64,000 nucleotides of DNA from Neodontobutis hainanensis (taxonomy: Eukaryota > Chordata > Actinopteri > Gobiiformes > Odontobutidae), in NCBI GenBank assembly GCA_024349245.1, contig JALDNG010000937.1, positions 1 through 64,000 of the forward strand, in the 5' to 3' direction. Under the pieces are notes generated by a model, which was given only the letters and a program-made list of their open reading frames with translations, searched no databases and was not told where the DNA came from. The position numbers were made by a program, and so were the translations under genes. Below are positions 30,685 through 43,425 of the stretch, in pieces (positions within the stretch are counted from its first letter, which is position 1; each line of letters opens with the position of its first letter).

Positions 30685-31296
30685 AAGGACAACGACTCCA
30701 CTAACACTAACGACTCTCACATCAGGAGTCACACTGCCCTAATGACTCTGAGACCAGAACAGCCTGGTCCAATCTTCAGCTTCAAGACGACAATACAGTT
30801 CATAGTTGCTCCTTCTTTGTCTCAGTGTCATTTTAGAGTCAAGAAGAAGTAACACATCTATTTCCTTTAGTTCTTACACTGATCTTCAATGTTTTTCTTA
30901 GTACTCAATATATCTAACGGAGTAAAGATCAACAGGTTCATATAACAATGATCAGACTGTATTTAGTTGTTTACAATATTTTAGTGCTACAGGTGTCACT
31001 TCTACTGCTAATTGCCGACTTACATGTGATGCATATAGTTTAATGATTATTTAAAATGTATTCTATTTTTATTTTATTCTAAACAGGTGTTGCATGATGG
31101 GTCGACTGTGAGAAAAGTCTCAAAGTGTGAAAGCTGTGGTTCAGTGTCTGTGTGAGGTAAGTGTGAAAAGGAAGTGCAGACCAGTTAAACATATCTTCAT
31201 CAAATGTACCCTCCTCTTCCTCTGTGAGTGCTGTAGATGAAGCCTGTAATGAGCTGGAGTTTGTCAGAGGCAGAGTGACGAGCGCTGGATGTGAGG

Positions 31297-31333
31297 ATGG
31301 GACCCTCTCTGGTCTGGACTCTGGGGCTCATCT
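31297..31333 (+). CDS. Ig-receptor leader exon 1 (copy B)
   Basis: Identical to the exon at 26,635, offset 4,662 bp. Confidence 0.6.
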
Positions 31334-31426
31334 GTGAGTTTACAACACTTTGACTTTAAACAGGTCAACATCTAAACTTTTGTCAGGCCTTTGTCGACAT
31401 AAACTCTTTTATAATTCATATTTCAG

Positions 31427-31459
31427 TCTTCAATGTCGTCTTCTTCAAACACACAAAAG
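31427..31459 (+). CDS. Ig-receptor leader exon 2 (copy B)
   Basis: Identical to the mini-exon at 26,765, offset 4,662 bp. Confidence 0.55.
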
Positions 31460-32201
31460 GTAAATAACTATCCTGTTTAATCTTTATTTAGTTCAGTTTC
31501 AGATTTTATTTAACATATATATGGCCTTATGTTACAAAACGTTCATAAAGAAGTGGAATTACATATTCTTCAAGCTGTGTTGTTTTATATTAGGCCATGT
31601 AACGTACAGTGTTACTTCTGCAGTTGTCATTAAGATGATTGTGTTTTCATGTTTACATCTATAGGACAGGGATATGACACCTGGGCCCATTATGACATCA
31701 AGAAATAAACTCACTGTGTTTGTGTTCTTTTATTGTTGCCTGTGACAGAGTTTAAAGAGATTTTCTATATTATTTTTGTCATATTTAAAAATATCATAAT
31801 GTTAGATGGATTTTTGCCCCAAAAAGTCACTGGTTGTGTTTTGTTGAATCTCTTTGTTGCACTGGATGGAGTCGTGAGGACTTGTGTAGCACTTATCCAC
31901 AGTTGTCTTTAGTCTGTTCTTAAAACACAGGGCTTACTTTTAAATCTTTGACATGAAGACTTGAGAAACTGTCAACACTCAGTAAATTATAATTTAGAGT
32001 CCTGTGTTGGTTCTTTTATGTTCTACTTTTGATAAATGTAATGATGAGAAAACAAAAATAAACCTACACCTTTAACTCTGCCATGTTTCTTTTGTAATTT
32101 TCTTTTCTCTTTCTTTGTATACAGTTGTTATACAGTGGCCGTAAAGTGCAAACAAATTAACAAAAGCAAATATCAAAATAACAAATCAGAAAACAAATTT
32201 A

Positions 32202-33139
32202 CCCTTTAAACCTATTTAAGGCGTCAGAACAAGCAGCATAATGCACTACACAGCCCCAGGCCTAATATGGGTAAGCCGCACATCCAATTACTCAGCGGAA
32301 ACCCCGCTAAACGCACATGTAAGCCATATACACCAACTTCAAACACAGACCAAAAACAATCATACAAAAGACAACATGTCAAGGTGTGAAGTTCGCCTCC
32401 TCAACTTAGATGCTACATTTTTGCGAACAGCTGGCCAATACTTAAGCCTACAAACTCATGCCAGACCTCAATTTAAAGTACAGAAGCTATCGATTACAAC
32501 GTTACAGTTTCCCTCAATTCTATTGGCACTAATGATTTTAAGGAGGCACGATGTGCTCAGTTCGATCAATCGGCTGCAGAGAATTTGCCGTGCGCAGTGG
32601 GGCCAGCAACCGCTGCATAAAAGAAACAGACGCAGGAGGAAGAATGCAGACTGAAAACACATATAAATACATAGAAGTCTGGTTTAAGTTCTCAATAATG
32701 TATTTAATGAACACCATTAGTGATATAAACATGAAATATATAGTATTTACATGACTAAACTGAAATGGAACAGACTAATCTGTCTGTACTAAAACCTCTT
32801 GAGTTTTATTCTGCTCCACATTATCGGTTTAAAACTTTGCAGGGATAATGTTAAACATGTTTTATTTACATGTTATGAAGTAAAAAGTTGCAACAGCAGC
32901 ATTCCAAAGAAACGAAAACTAAAAACTAAAAAAAATAATTTAGCTGTGTGCCATCTTCATTTTCTCTTTACTAGTAACACATATTAATATGATAACACTT
33001 TTTGACAAATCTCCACAAAGTTCCCTTTAAAATGACAAAATTATTCAAATACACCTTATTGTTGCTGAAATATAGTCTTTACTTTATGGGTATGGATTTT
33101 TGAGCAGTGTTCTTGAAAATAGGCCTCGGGTTTAAAGGG
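32202..33139. mobile_element. piggyBac-like non-autonomous element (copy B)
   Basis: Second copy of the element at 27,539, with the same terminal repeats and flanks. It differs by several 1-2 base indels. An apparent 137-codon frame inside exists only because of these indels relative to copy A, so it is not a gene. Confidence 0.5.
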
Positions 33140-33152
33140 TTAATAAAACTAA

Positions 33153-33441
33153 AAACACATCAATAATTCACAGAAACAAGAGTGAGTCAGAAAGAAGGGT
33201 CCTGAACAGTCTGTGTAGCTCGGAGACAATGTAACTCTGGTTTGTGTTCAAAATGTTCAGGCAAATTTGGACTTTTACAAAAATGAATTACTTGTTACGG
33301 AGGACAAATACCATAAGATACAACAAAATTCTGCCACAGTTGAACTAAAAATGTATTTAGTGGCAAAATCAGATCAGGGTTTTTACTGGTGTGGGACCAA
33401 AGACGGACCACAGTCCACAAAGAAAGAATTGAAGTTAACAG
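33153..33441 (+). pseudogene. First Ig-domain exon (copy B), with premature stop
   Basis: Same as 28,493-28,780, including the TAG codon before LGDNVTLVC at about 33,218. Sharing the stop means the damage predates the duplication, or both copies are one locus. Confidence 0.6.
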
Positions 33442-33609
33442 GTCAGTATTTTAAGACTTCTGATTTTACACAGCACTTATTTTGTTTCACTAATGACAAA
33501 TAAATCATAAAAATAATTACCATTTCCATTTTGCCAAAGTCTGCATCCATCTTTGGCTGACTCTGACTTTAACAAATGCCATGTTTTTCTAATATTGTTC
33601 TCTCCTCAG

Positions 33610-33870
33610 GAAAGGGACGCAGAGTCCTTCTGAAAACATCCAGTGACACCATCCCAGAACAGAGCAGTGTGACTCTGAGCTGTGAAGTCCAGGACTTTAA
33701 AGGAACGTATAAATGGTTCAGAAGAAACTCAGCATTTGACTCTAAGAGGGAAATAATAAAAGAAAACTCAGCTCGTGTCAGTGTCTCAGATGGAGGTGTC
33801 TACTGCTGCAGAGGATGGGATGAATATATTGTCACAGAACAAAGTAATGATGTCACTGTTTTAAAAACTG
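33610..33870 (+). CDS. Second Ig-domain exon (copy B)
   Basis: Identical in translation to the exon at 28,949-29,209. Intact splice sites and both Ig cysteines. Again no transmembrane exon follows before unrelated sequence and the satellite arrays. Confidence 0.7.
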
Positions 33871-34220
33871 GTGAGTACAGTTATGTTTTTAAATATAGAT
33901 CTAAAATAAAAATAGAAGTTAAAAAGTAAGGAGTTAAAATAAACTGTGCCTATTCTTGGAACAAAATGAGGGTGTTTCTTTTGAGCTGATATGTCTTCAA
34001 ATATACATTTATTACATTTATTACTTTTATTAAATTTATTACATTTAAAAACAAACAGTTTTAAAAAGTTGGTGTATATTATACTTTTTTCTGATTTCTT
34101 TTATTTCACTGCTGTTCTTTGTGATTGTTTTGTTTATTAAACTGAAGTATGACATTTATTTGCAAAGATAAAATAATTACAGTTATTATAAAAGGTACTA
34201 AATATTATGGCTATATAAGG

Positions 34221-34791
34221 CACGAGCAGGAGGCATGTCACAGATGTTCTCCGAGTCCCAGAAGGTTCAGAAGGAACTAGCATTTCAGAAATATATTCTG
34301 GTGTTATACCATTTAGAGACTTTTAACGTTTTAAAGCCTATTCTCTGAGCAACAGGAAGCCAGTGCAGAGATTTTAAAACTGGACTGATGTGGTCGTACT
34401 TCCTGGTTTTGGTTAGAACCCGAGCAGCAGTTCTGAATAAGCTGCAGCTGTCTTAACCCTCGTTTTGAGAGACCAGTGAGCAGCCGTTACAGTAATATAA
34501 CCTGCTGCAGATAAAAGCATGAATAAGTTTCTCTAAGTCTGCTTTAGACATTATCCCTTTGACTCTGGAAATGTTTTTAAGGTGATAAAATGCTTATGAT
34601 GTAATGGACTTAATGTGACGTGGAAATTCAAGTCTGAGTCCATAATGACACCTAGATTTCTAACTTGTTTTTAGATTTTAGAGAAAGAGATTGGAGGTGA
34701 CTGCTGACACTTTCTCTTTGTTTCTGTTTCCAAAGATGATTATTTCAGTCTTGTCTCAGGGCTGTGCCGACACCTTCTTCTTTACACAGGA
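34221..34791. repeat. Interspersed repeat of teleost type (copy B)
   Basis: Counterpart of 29,560-30,130. Class unassigned. Confidence 0.4.
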
Positions 34792-34900
34792 TCGTAAGCT
34801 GTCATCTGTGAGGCGTGCGAGATGTTTGCTTTTAATAAAGTTTAAGTTGTAAAACACCTGCATATCTCCTCATTACACAATAAGCATACTTCTTACAATT

Positions 34901-35126
34901 CTCCATAGATGGCCTACCTGGGACTCAAAAGTAAAAAAATTGCGCACTGGCGGGTGTTGCACATTAGCATTAGTGGCGCACGGTAACAGCGACAACATAA
35001 AAACGAACGAACTAAAATAAAACACAATAATTAAATACTCATTAATTATTTTTAAAAGCCACAGGAGCCGATCAGAGGGATGAAAGAGCCGCATGCTGCT
35101 CCAGAGCCGCGTGTTGCCGACCCCTG
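34901..35126. mobile_element. hAT-type element end (copy B)
   Basis: Counterpart of 30,240-30,466, one base shorter ('gccgatcag' against 'gccgcatcag'). Confidence 0.45.
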
Positions 35127-35128
35127 CA

Positions 35129-35344
35129 CTAGAGTGAAACTGTTTTGATGTAGGTTTCAGAACACAGTTGTAAAAAGCTGGCAGGTGATAATGGAGGACT
35201 TTCTTCTCTGTTCAGTGAGACTCAGCTCTTCTGTGTGAACTCTGGTGGAGCTGAGTCTGCGCTCAGAGGAGCAGGTCTCTGTTTTCACCTGCCAGCTGTT
35301 TACAACAGTGTTCTGAAACCTACATCAAAACAGGTTCACTCTAG
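35129..35344. repeat. Foldback element, 216 bp (copy B)
   Basis: Counterpart of 30,469-30,684. Confidence 0.75.
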
Positions 35345-35433
35345 AAGGACAACGACTCCACTAACACTAACGACTCTCACATCAGGAGTCACACTGCCCT
35401 AATGACTCTGAGACCAGAACAGCCTGGTCCAAT

Positions 35434-35959
35434 CAGAGTTAGTTTCAGGTCAAAGCCCTCCTCTAGAGATAAAGCTCAGCTCTGTATCAGCTGGACTCAG
35501 AAATGGAAAAAGATAAAACCTCTTTAGCTTGAAAACTAAGTCCAGATGCATTTGCTTTAACTTTTTTTTCAATATGTTTAAGCTTAACTGAATGATTAGT
35601 ATTTACTAATATTCTGCTCATCCAATATTAAAAAGATGAACCTGTGCCGACTCAAGTCCCGCGTCTATTTATCCCTTCGTCTTCAACCGAAAAATCAGAA
35701 CAAGTTGGATTTGGACACACCCCTTAATGAGCTTCTTTCGTCCTGACACCTGCGTTATGATCGGGAAGATACAGCCCATAAGTATCAACAACAGCAGAAA
35801 GTTTTGATACATTCCTGATACAAACATTATCCACACAAATTTTAAAATCACCTGCTATGACTATTTGTTCAATTTCTGTGCAGACAAACGAAACTCATCA
35901 ATAAAATCATGACAGTGTTTGTAAAGAACTACATTATAGATGAAGAAAACTTGAACTTC
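35434..35959. other. Unique spacer before satellites
   Basis: No coding match. It separates the duplication from the 27-bp minisatellite. Confidence 0.5.
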
Positions 35960-36843
35960 AGAGGAGGCATAGGCCACAGAGAGACCAGAGGAGGCAGAGG
36001 TCACAGAGAGACCAGAGGAGGCAGAGGAGGCAGAGAGACCAGAGGAGGCAGAGGCAAGAGAGAGACCAGAGGAGGCATAAGTCACAGAGAGACCAGTGGA
36101 GGCAGAGGCCACAGAGAGTCCAGTAAAGGCAGAGGACACAGAGAGACAAGAGGAGGCAGAGAAGGCAGAGAGACTAGAGGAGGCAGAGGCCACAGAGAGA
36201 CCAGAGGAGGAAGAGGCGACAGAGAGACTAGAGGAGACAGATAAGTCAGAGAGACTAGTGGAGGTAGAGGCCAGAGAGAGAGCAGAGGAGGCAGAGGCCA
36301 CAGAGAGACGAGAGGAGGCAGAGGACACAGACAGACCAGAGGAGGCAGAGGAGGTAGAGAGACCAGAGGAGGCAGAGGAGACCGAGAGACCAGAGGAGGC
36401 AGAGGCCACAGAGAGACCAGAGGAAGCAGATTAGGCATAGAGACCAGAGGAGGCAGAGGCCACAGAAAGACCAGAGGAGGCAGAGAGTCCAGAGGAGGCA
36501 GAGGCCATAGAGAGACCAGAGGAGGCAGAGGAGGCAGAGAGAACAGAAAAGGCAGATGACACAGAGAGACCAGGAGGCAGCAGCCACAGAGAGATCAGAG
36601 AAGGCAGAGGCCACAGAGAGACCAGAGGAGGCAGAGGTCACAGAGAGACCAGAGGAGGCAGTTAGAGCAGGGGAGGCAGAGGAGGCAGAAAGACCAGAGG
36701 AGGCAGAGGCCATAGCGTGACTATAGGAGGAAGAGGAGACAAAGAGACCAGAGGAGGCAGAGGCAAAAGAGAGACCAGAGGAGGCAGAGGCAATAGAGAG
36801 ACCAGTGGAGGCAGAGAGACCAGAGGGGCAGAGGAGGCAGAGA
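35960..36843 (+). repeat. 27-bp minisatellite, proximal block
   Basis: Tandem units near the 27-bp consensus AGACCAGAG-GAGGCAGAG-GCCACAGAG. The unit is itself three 9-mers, each ending CAGAG. About 33 units with substitutions and 3n-base variants. All frames stay open for long stretches because 27 is divisible by three. It has the same orientation as the 11-kb distal array at 52.65 kb. Confidence 0.9.
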
Positions 36844-36849
36844 GACAAG

Positions 36850-38420
36850 CAATTAGAACAGATTGTAGATGTGCAGTTAAACAGACTATAGACATGCAGT
36901 AGAACAGACTGTAGACTTGCATTAGAACATAATGTAGATGTGCATTAGAACAGACTATAGATGTGGAGTAAAACAGACTGTAGACGTGCAGTAGAATAAA
37001 CTGCAGTGGAGCAGTGGTACAGACTGTAAACTGGCATTAGAACAGACTGTAGACATGCAGTAGAACAGACTGTAGAGGTGCAGTTGTACAGACTATAGAC
37101 GTGCAGTAGATCAGACTGTAGATGAGCAGTAGTACAGATTGTAGACTTGCATTAGAACAGACTGTAGATGTGCATTAGAACAGACTGTAGCTGTGCAGTA
37201 GTACAGAATGTTGATAATTATTAGAACAGAGAGTAGATGTGCAGTAGAACGGACTCTAGACAATTATTAGAACAGACTGTAGATGTCCATTAGAACAGAT
37301 TGTAGATGTGCATTAGAACAGACTGTAGATGTGCATTAGAAGAGACTGTAGACAATTATTAAAACAGACAATAGTCGTGCAGTAGAACAGACTGTAGACA
37401 AGCAGTAGAACAGACTGTAGATGTGCAGTAGAACAAACTGTTGAGGTGCAGTAATACAGACTGCAAACGAGCATTATACAGACTGTAGAAGTGTAGTTGT
37501 ACAGTGTTATAATAATTTTAATGTTTATTGTTACTGGGACGTATAGTTCTCCTCAGGTCATGTCAAATTCATGTCATGCCCTTCGTGCTAATCCAAGCAT
37601 TAAGTAGACATAACAGGACTGAGACATGGCTTGTCACGGACTTCTGCTCCTGGACCATTGTGAACGCCTCTCACCAGGGACGTCACTGTGTTGTATATAA
37701 TCCCATGTTATGTTTACATCTTTAAGCAAACCTTCCGCTGTAATATTGTGCTGCTTTGGTTCTCCTTGCAAGGATTAATTTTTGGCCATTGCTTGTTAAA
37801 TTATAATCGGTCTCCGTTTCTCTCTGGTTAAATATATGGATATAAAATATTCCTATAACATACAGACTGTAGATGTGCAGTAGAACAGAATGTAGACGTT
37901 TATTAGAACAGACTGTATACCTGCAGTAGAACAGACTGTAGATGTGCATTAGAAAAGACTGTAGACGTTTATTAAAAATAGACTATAGTCGTGCAGTAGA
38001 ACAGACTGTAGACGTGCAATAGAACAGACTGTAGAGGTGCAGTTGAACAGACTGTAGATGTGCATTAGAACAGACTGTAGATGTGCATTAGAAGAGACTG
38101 TAGACAATTATTAAAACAGACAATAGTTGTGCAGTAGAACAGACTGTAGACAAGCATTAGAAATTACTGTAAACGTCCAGTAGAACAGACAATGTGCAGA
38201 AGAATAGACTCTAGAGGTGCATTACTACAGACTGTAGATGAGCATTAGAACATACTCTATATGAGTATTAGAAAACACTGTAGAAATGCTTTAGAACAGA
38301 CTGTAGAGATGCAGTTGTATAGATTGTAGACAAGCATTAAAACAGACTGTAGAAGTGCAGTACTTCAGACTGTAGATGTGCAGTAGAAAAGACTATTGAG
38401 GTGCAGTAGTACAGAATGTC
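36850..38420 (+). repeat. 23-bp satellite, forward segment 1
   Basis: Degenerate tandem of a 23-bp unit, CTGTAGACGTGCAGTAGAACAGA and variants (GCATTAGAACAGA, GACAATTATTAGAACAGA). The consensus is read on the + strand. It is interrupted by the solo LTR at 37,505-37,860. Confidence 0.9.
37505..37860. mobile_element. Solo LTR inserted in the satellite
   Basis: A 356-bp unrelated insert begins TGTTATAATAAT and ends ATTCCTATAACA (TG...CA), flanked by a direct 5-bp repeat TACAG at 37,500-37,504 and 37,861-37,865. A 'gtatataat' TATA-like motif lies inside at about 37,694. These are the marks of a solo LTR left by recombination of a retrotransposon; the 5-bp duplication fits Gypsy, Copia or BEL groups. 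No internal retroelement sequence remains. Confidence 0.75.
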
Positions 38421-41400
38421 GACATTTATTATTGCCCTTCTACTGTCTCTTCTAATGCTCGTCTACTGTCTGTATTACTGCACCTCTACAGTCTGTACTA
38501 ATGGACGCCTACATTCTGTTCTAATGCTCATCTACAGTCTGTTCTATTGTATGTCTACAGTCTTTTCTACTGCACATCAACAGTCTGTTCTAATGCTCGT
38601 CTACAGTCTGTACAACTGCACCTCTACTGTCTGTTCTACTGCATGTCTACAGTCTGATCTAATGCCATTTTACAGTCTGTACTAATGCTCTACTGCACTC
38701 TATTCTACTGCACGTCTACAGTCATTTTTACTGCACATCTAAAATCTGTTCTAATTGTCAGTCTCAATCTGTTCTACTGGTCATTTACAGTCTGTTCTAA
38801 AGATCGTCTACAGTCTGTTCTAAAGCCAATCTAGAGTCTGTACTACTGCTGCTCTGAAGTATGTTTAACTGCACGTCTACAGTCTTTTCTAATAATTGTC
38901 GACAGTCTGTACTACTGCACCTATACAGTCTCTTCTACTGCACATCTACAGTCTGTTCTAATGCTCGTCTATAGTCTGAACTACTGCACCTCTACAATCT
39001 GTTCTAAAGCATTTCTAGAGTGTTTTCTAATACTCATATACAGTCTGTTCTAATGCGCTTCTACAGTCTGTACTACTGCATCTCTACAGTCTATTCTTCT
39101 GCACATTGTCAGTCTGTTCTACTGGACGTTTACAGTCTGTTCTAATGCTCGTCTACAGTCTGTTCTAAAGCCAATCTAGAGTCTGTACTACTGCTGCTCT
39201 GAAGTATGTTTAACTGCACGTCTACAGTCTGTTCAACTGCACCACTACAGTCTGTTCTACTGCACGACTATAGTCTCTTTTAATAAACGTCTACAGTCTC
39301 CTCTAATGCACATCTACAGTCTGTTCTACTGGATGTCTACAGTCTGTTCTAATTATTGTTTAGAGTCTGTTTTACTGCACTCCTACAGTCTCTTTTAATA
39401 ATTGTTAACTTTCTGTACTACTGCACCTTTACAGTCTCTTCTACTGCATATCTACAGTTTGTTCTAATTGTTGTCTAGAGTCTGTACTACTGGAACTCTA
39501 CTGTCTGTTCTAAAACATGTCTACAGTCTTTTCTAATACTCATGTACTGTTTTTTCTAATGCTCGTGTAAAGTCTCAACTACTGCCCTCTACAGTCTATT
39601 CTTTTGCACATCGTCAGTCTGTTCTACTGCACATCTACAGTTTGTTCTACTGCACATCTATAGTCTGTTCTACTGCATGTCTACAGTCTGTTCTAATGCA
39701 AGTCTACAGTCTGTACTACTGCTCATCTACAGTCTGTTCTACTACACGTCTACAGTTTTTTCTTATAAACGTCTTCAGTCTGTTCTACTGCACATCTATA
39801 GTCTTTTCTACTGCACTTCTACAGTCTGTACTACTGCACTTCTAAAGTCTATTCTAATGCTCATTTATAGTCTGTTCTACTGCACGTCTACAGTCTGTTC
39901 TACTGCACATCTACAGTCTGTACAACTGCACCTCTACTGTCTGTTCTAAAGCATGTCTACTGTGTTTTCTAATACTTAAATACATTCTGTTCTAATGCTC
40001 ATCTACAGTCTGTACAACTGCACCTCTACTGTCTGTTCTAAAGCATGTCTACAGTGTTTTCTAATACTTAAATACATTCTGTTCTAATGATCGTCTACAG
40101 TCTGTTCTAAAGCCAATCTAGAGTCTGTACTGCTGCTTCACTGAAGTCTGTACAACTGCATGTCTACAGTCTGCTAAACTGCATCTCTACAGGTTCTTCT
40201 ATTGTATGTCTACAGTCTGTTCTAATACACATCTACAGTCTGTTCTAATGCAAGTCTACAGTATATACTACTGCTTGTCTACAGTCTGTTTAACTGCAAG
40301 TCTACAGTCTTTTCAACTGCACCTCTACAGTCTGTTCTAATGCCAGTTTACAATCTGTACTATTGCTCTACTGCAGTCTGTTCTACTGCATGTCTACAGT
40401 CTGTTTTACTGCACATCTACAGTCTGTTCTAATGCACATCTACAGTCTGTTCTAATGCAAGTCTACATTCTGTACTACCGCATCTACGGTCTGTTCTACT
40501 GCACGTCTACAATCTGTTTTAATAAACGTCTACAGTCTGTTCTGCACATTTACAGTCTGTACTACTGCACTTCTACAGTCTTTTTAATGCTCGTCTACAG
40601 TCTGTATTACTGCACCTCTACAGTCTGTTGTAAAGCATGTCTAGAGTGTTTTCTAAAACTTATATACAGTCTGTTCTAATGGTCATCTACAGTCTGAACT
40701 TCTGCACCTCTATAGTCTGTTCTAAAGCATGCCTACAGTGTTTTCTAATACTCAAATACAGTCTGTTCTAATGCTCGTCTACATTCTGTACTACTGCACC
40801 TCTACAGTCTGTTCTTCTGCACATTGTCAGTCTGTTCTACTGGACGTTTACAGTCTGCTCTAATGCTCTACAGTCAGTTCTAAAGCCAAATCTAGAGTCT
40901 GTACTACTGCTGCTCTGAAGTTTGTTCAACTGCAAGTCTACAGAATGTTCAACTGGAGCTCTACAGTCTGTTCTAATGCCAGTTTACAGTCTGTACTATT
41001 GCTGTACTGCAGTCTGTTCTACTGCATGTCTACATTCTGTTTTACTGAACATCTACAGTCTGTTCTAATGCACATCTAAAGTCTGTTCTAATGCAAGTCT
41101 AGAGTCTGTACCACTGCTTGTCTACAGTCTGTTCTACTGCACTTCTACAGTCTGTTCTAATAAACGTATACAGTCTTTTCTACTGCTCATCTACAGTCTA
41201 TACTACTGCACTTCTACAGTCTGTTCTATAGCTCGTTTACAGTCTGTATTACTGCACCTCTACAGTCTGTTCTAAAGAATGTCTAGAGTGTTTTCTAATA
41301 CTCATATACAGTCTGTTCTAATGCTCGTCTACCCAACTGCACCTCTTCAGTTTGTTCTAAAGCATGTCTACAGTGTTTTGTAAAACTCATATACAGTCTG

Positions 41401-43425
41401 TTCTAATGCTCACCTACAGTCTGTACTACAGCACCTCAAGAGTCTTTTCTTCCGCATTGTCAGTCTGTTCTACTGGACGTTTACAGTCATTTCTAAAGCT
41501 TGTCTACAGTCTGTTCTAAAGCCAGTCTAGAGTCTGTTCTACTGCTGCTGTGAAGTCTGTTCAACTGCATGTCTATAGTCTGTTCAACTGCACCTCGTCT
41601 GTTTTATTGTATGTCTACATTCTGTTCTAATGTACATCTACAGTCTGTTCAAATGCAAGTCAACAGTCTGTACTACCTTTGTGCACAGTCTGTACTACTG
41701 CACCTCTACAGTCTGTTCTAAAGCATGTCTACAGTCTATTCTAATACTCATATACAGTCTGTTCTAATACTCGTCTACAGTCTCTACTAACGGACTTTTA
41801 AATTCTATTCTTCTGCAGCATCGTTAGTCTGTTTTACTGGACATTTACAGTCTGTTCTAAAACTCGTCTATAGTCTGTTCCAATACTCGTCCACAGTCTG
41901 TTCTAATGCATTCTGTTCTAATGCACATCTATAGTCTGTTCTATTGCTCGAATACAGTCTGTTCTAATGCCCAATAAAAGTCTTTACTACTCCACCTCTA
42001 CAGTTTGTTCTACTTCTCCTCTACATTCTGTTCTAGTGCAGGTCTACAGTCTGTTCTATTGCTAGTCTAGAGTCTTTACTACTGCTGCTCTGCAGTTTGT
42101 ACTCTTGCTCATCTACAGTCTGTTCTACTGCATGTGTACAGTCTTTTCTTATAAACGTCTATAGTATGTTCTACTGTACATCTACAGTCTTTACTACTGC
42201 ACTTCTAAAGTCTATTCTAATGCTCATCTACGGTCTGTTCTACTGCAGGTCTACAGTCTGATCTAATAAACGTCTACAGTCTGTACTACTGCACATCTAC
42301 AGTCTGTACTACTGCACTTCTACAGTCTCTTCTAATGCCAGTTTACAGTCTGTACTATTGCTCTACTGCAGTCTCTTCTACTGCATGTCTATAGTCTGTT
42401 TTACTGCACATCTACAGTTTGTTCTAAAGCATGTTTAGAGTGTTTTCTAATACAAATATACAGTCTGTACTACTGCACCTCTAGAGTCTATTCTTCTGCA
42501 CATTGTCAGTCTCTTCTACTGTACGTTTACAGTCTGTTGTAATGCTCGCCTACAATCTGTTCTAAAGCAAATCTAAAGTCTGTACGACTGCTGCTCTGAA
42601 GTCTGTACAACTGCACGCCTACAGTCTGTTCAACTGCACCTCTACAGTCACTTCTATTGACGTCTACAGTCTATTCTAATGCACATCTACAGTCTGTTCT
42701 AATGCAAGTCTATAATCTGTACTACTGTTTGTCTACAGTCTGTACTACTGCACCTCTACAGTCTCTTCTAAAGCATGTCTACAATCTATTCTAATACTCA
42801 TATACAGTCTGTTCTAATACTTGTTTACAGTCTGTACTAATGCATCTCTAAAGTCTATTCTTCTGAAGCATTGTCAGTCTTTTCTAATAATTGTCGACAT
42901 TCTGTACTACTTCACCTCTACAGTCTCTTCTACTGCACAATTACAGTCTGTTCTAATGCTCGTCTATAGTCTGAACTACTGCACCTCTACAATCTGTTCT
43001 AAAGCATGTCTAGGCTGTTTTCTAATACTCATATAGAGTCTGTGCAAATGTTCGTCTACAGTCTGTACTACTGCATCTCTACAGTCTTTTCTTCTGCATA
43101 TTGTCAGTCTGTTCTACTGGACGTTTATAGTCTGTTCTAATGCTCGTCTACAGTCAGTTCTAAAGCCAGTTTACAGTCTGTACTACTGCTCTACTGCAGT
43201 CTCTTCCACTGCACGCCTACAGTCTGTTTTACTGCACATCTAAAGTTTGTTCTAATGTACATCTACTGTCTGTTCTAATGCAAGTCTAGAGTCTGTTTTA
43301 CTGCACATCTACAGTCTGTTCTAAAGCATGTCTAGAGTGTTTTCAAATACTCATATACAGTCTGCTCTATTGCTCATCTACAGTATGTACTACTGCACCT
43401 CTAGAGTCTATCCTTTTGCACATTG
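38421..43425 (-). repeat. 23-bp satellite, inverted segment
   Basis: The same unit now appears as its reverse complement (TCTGTTCTACTGCACGTCTA and variants) for about 5.0 kb. The switch from forward to reverse occurs at a palindrome AATGTCGACATT (38,415-38,426). Variant units such as GACATTCTGTACTACTGCAC match forward variants elsewhere in the array, so it is the same family, inverted. Confidence 0.9.

Larger units (their letters stand above)
26112..30773. repeat. Tandem duplication, copy A (4.66 kb)
   Basis: From CTTCAGCTTCAAGACGACAA at 26,112 to AGCCTGGTCCAAT at 30,773 the sequence recurs, offset by 4,661-4,663 bp, as copy B starting at 30,774. I find about a dozen differences by eye, nearly all single-base indels (for example an extra A in 'cagaaacaag' and extra C's in 'cgcccctcc'). 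The junction has 1-4 bp of microhomology. Contents: Ig-receptor leader, two Ig exons, piggyBac-like element, interspersed repeat, hAT end and foldback element. Confidence 0.95.
30774..35433. repeat. Tandem duplication, copy B (4.66 kb)
   Basis: Head-to-tail second copy of 26,112-30,773. After 'ggtccaatc' at 35,434 the sequence leaves the repeat and enters flanking DNA. The near identity means a very recent duplication, or the same locus assembled twice. Confidence 0.95.

Noticed and set aside
32241..32654. A 137-codon frame in duplication copy B
   Set aside because: Copy A, otherwise the same sequence, breaks it by small indels; no recognised domain; it lies inside the piggyBac-like element.
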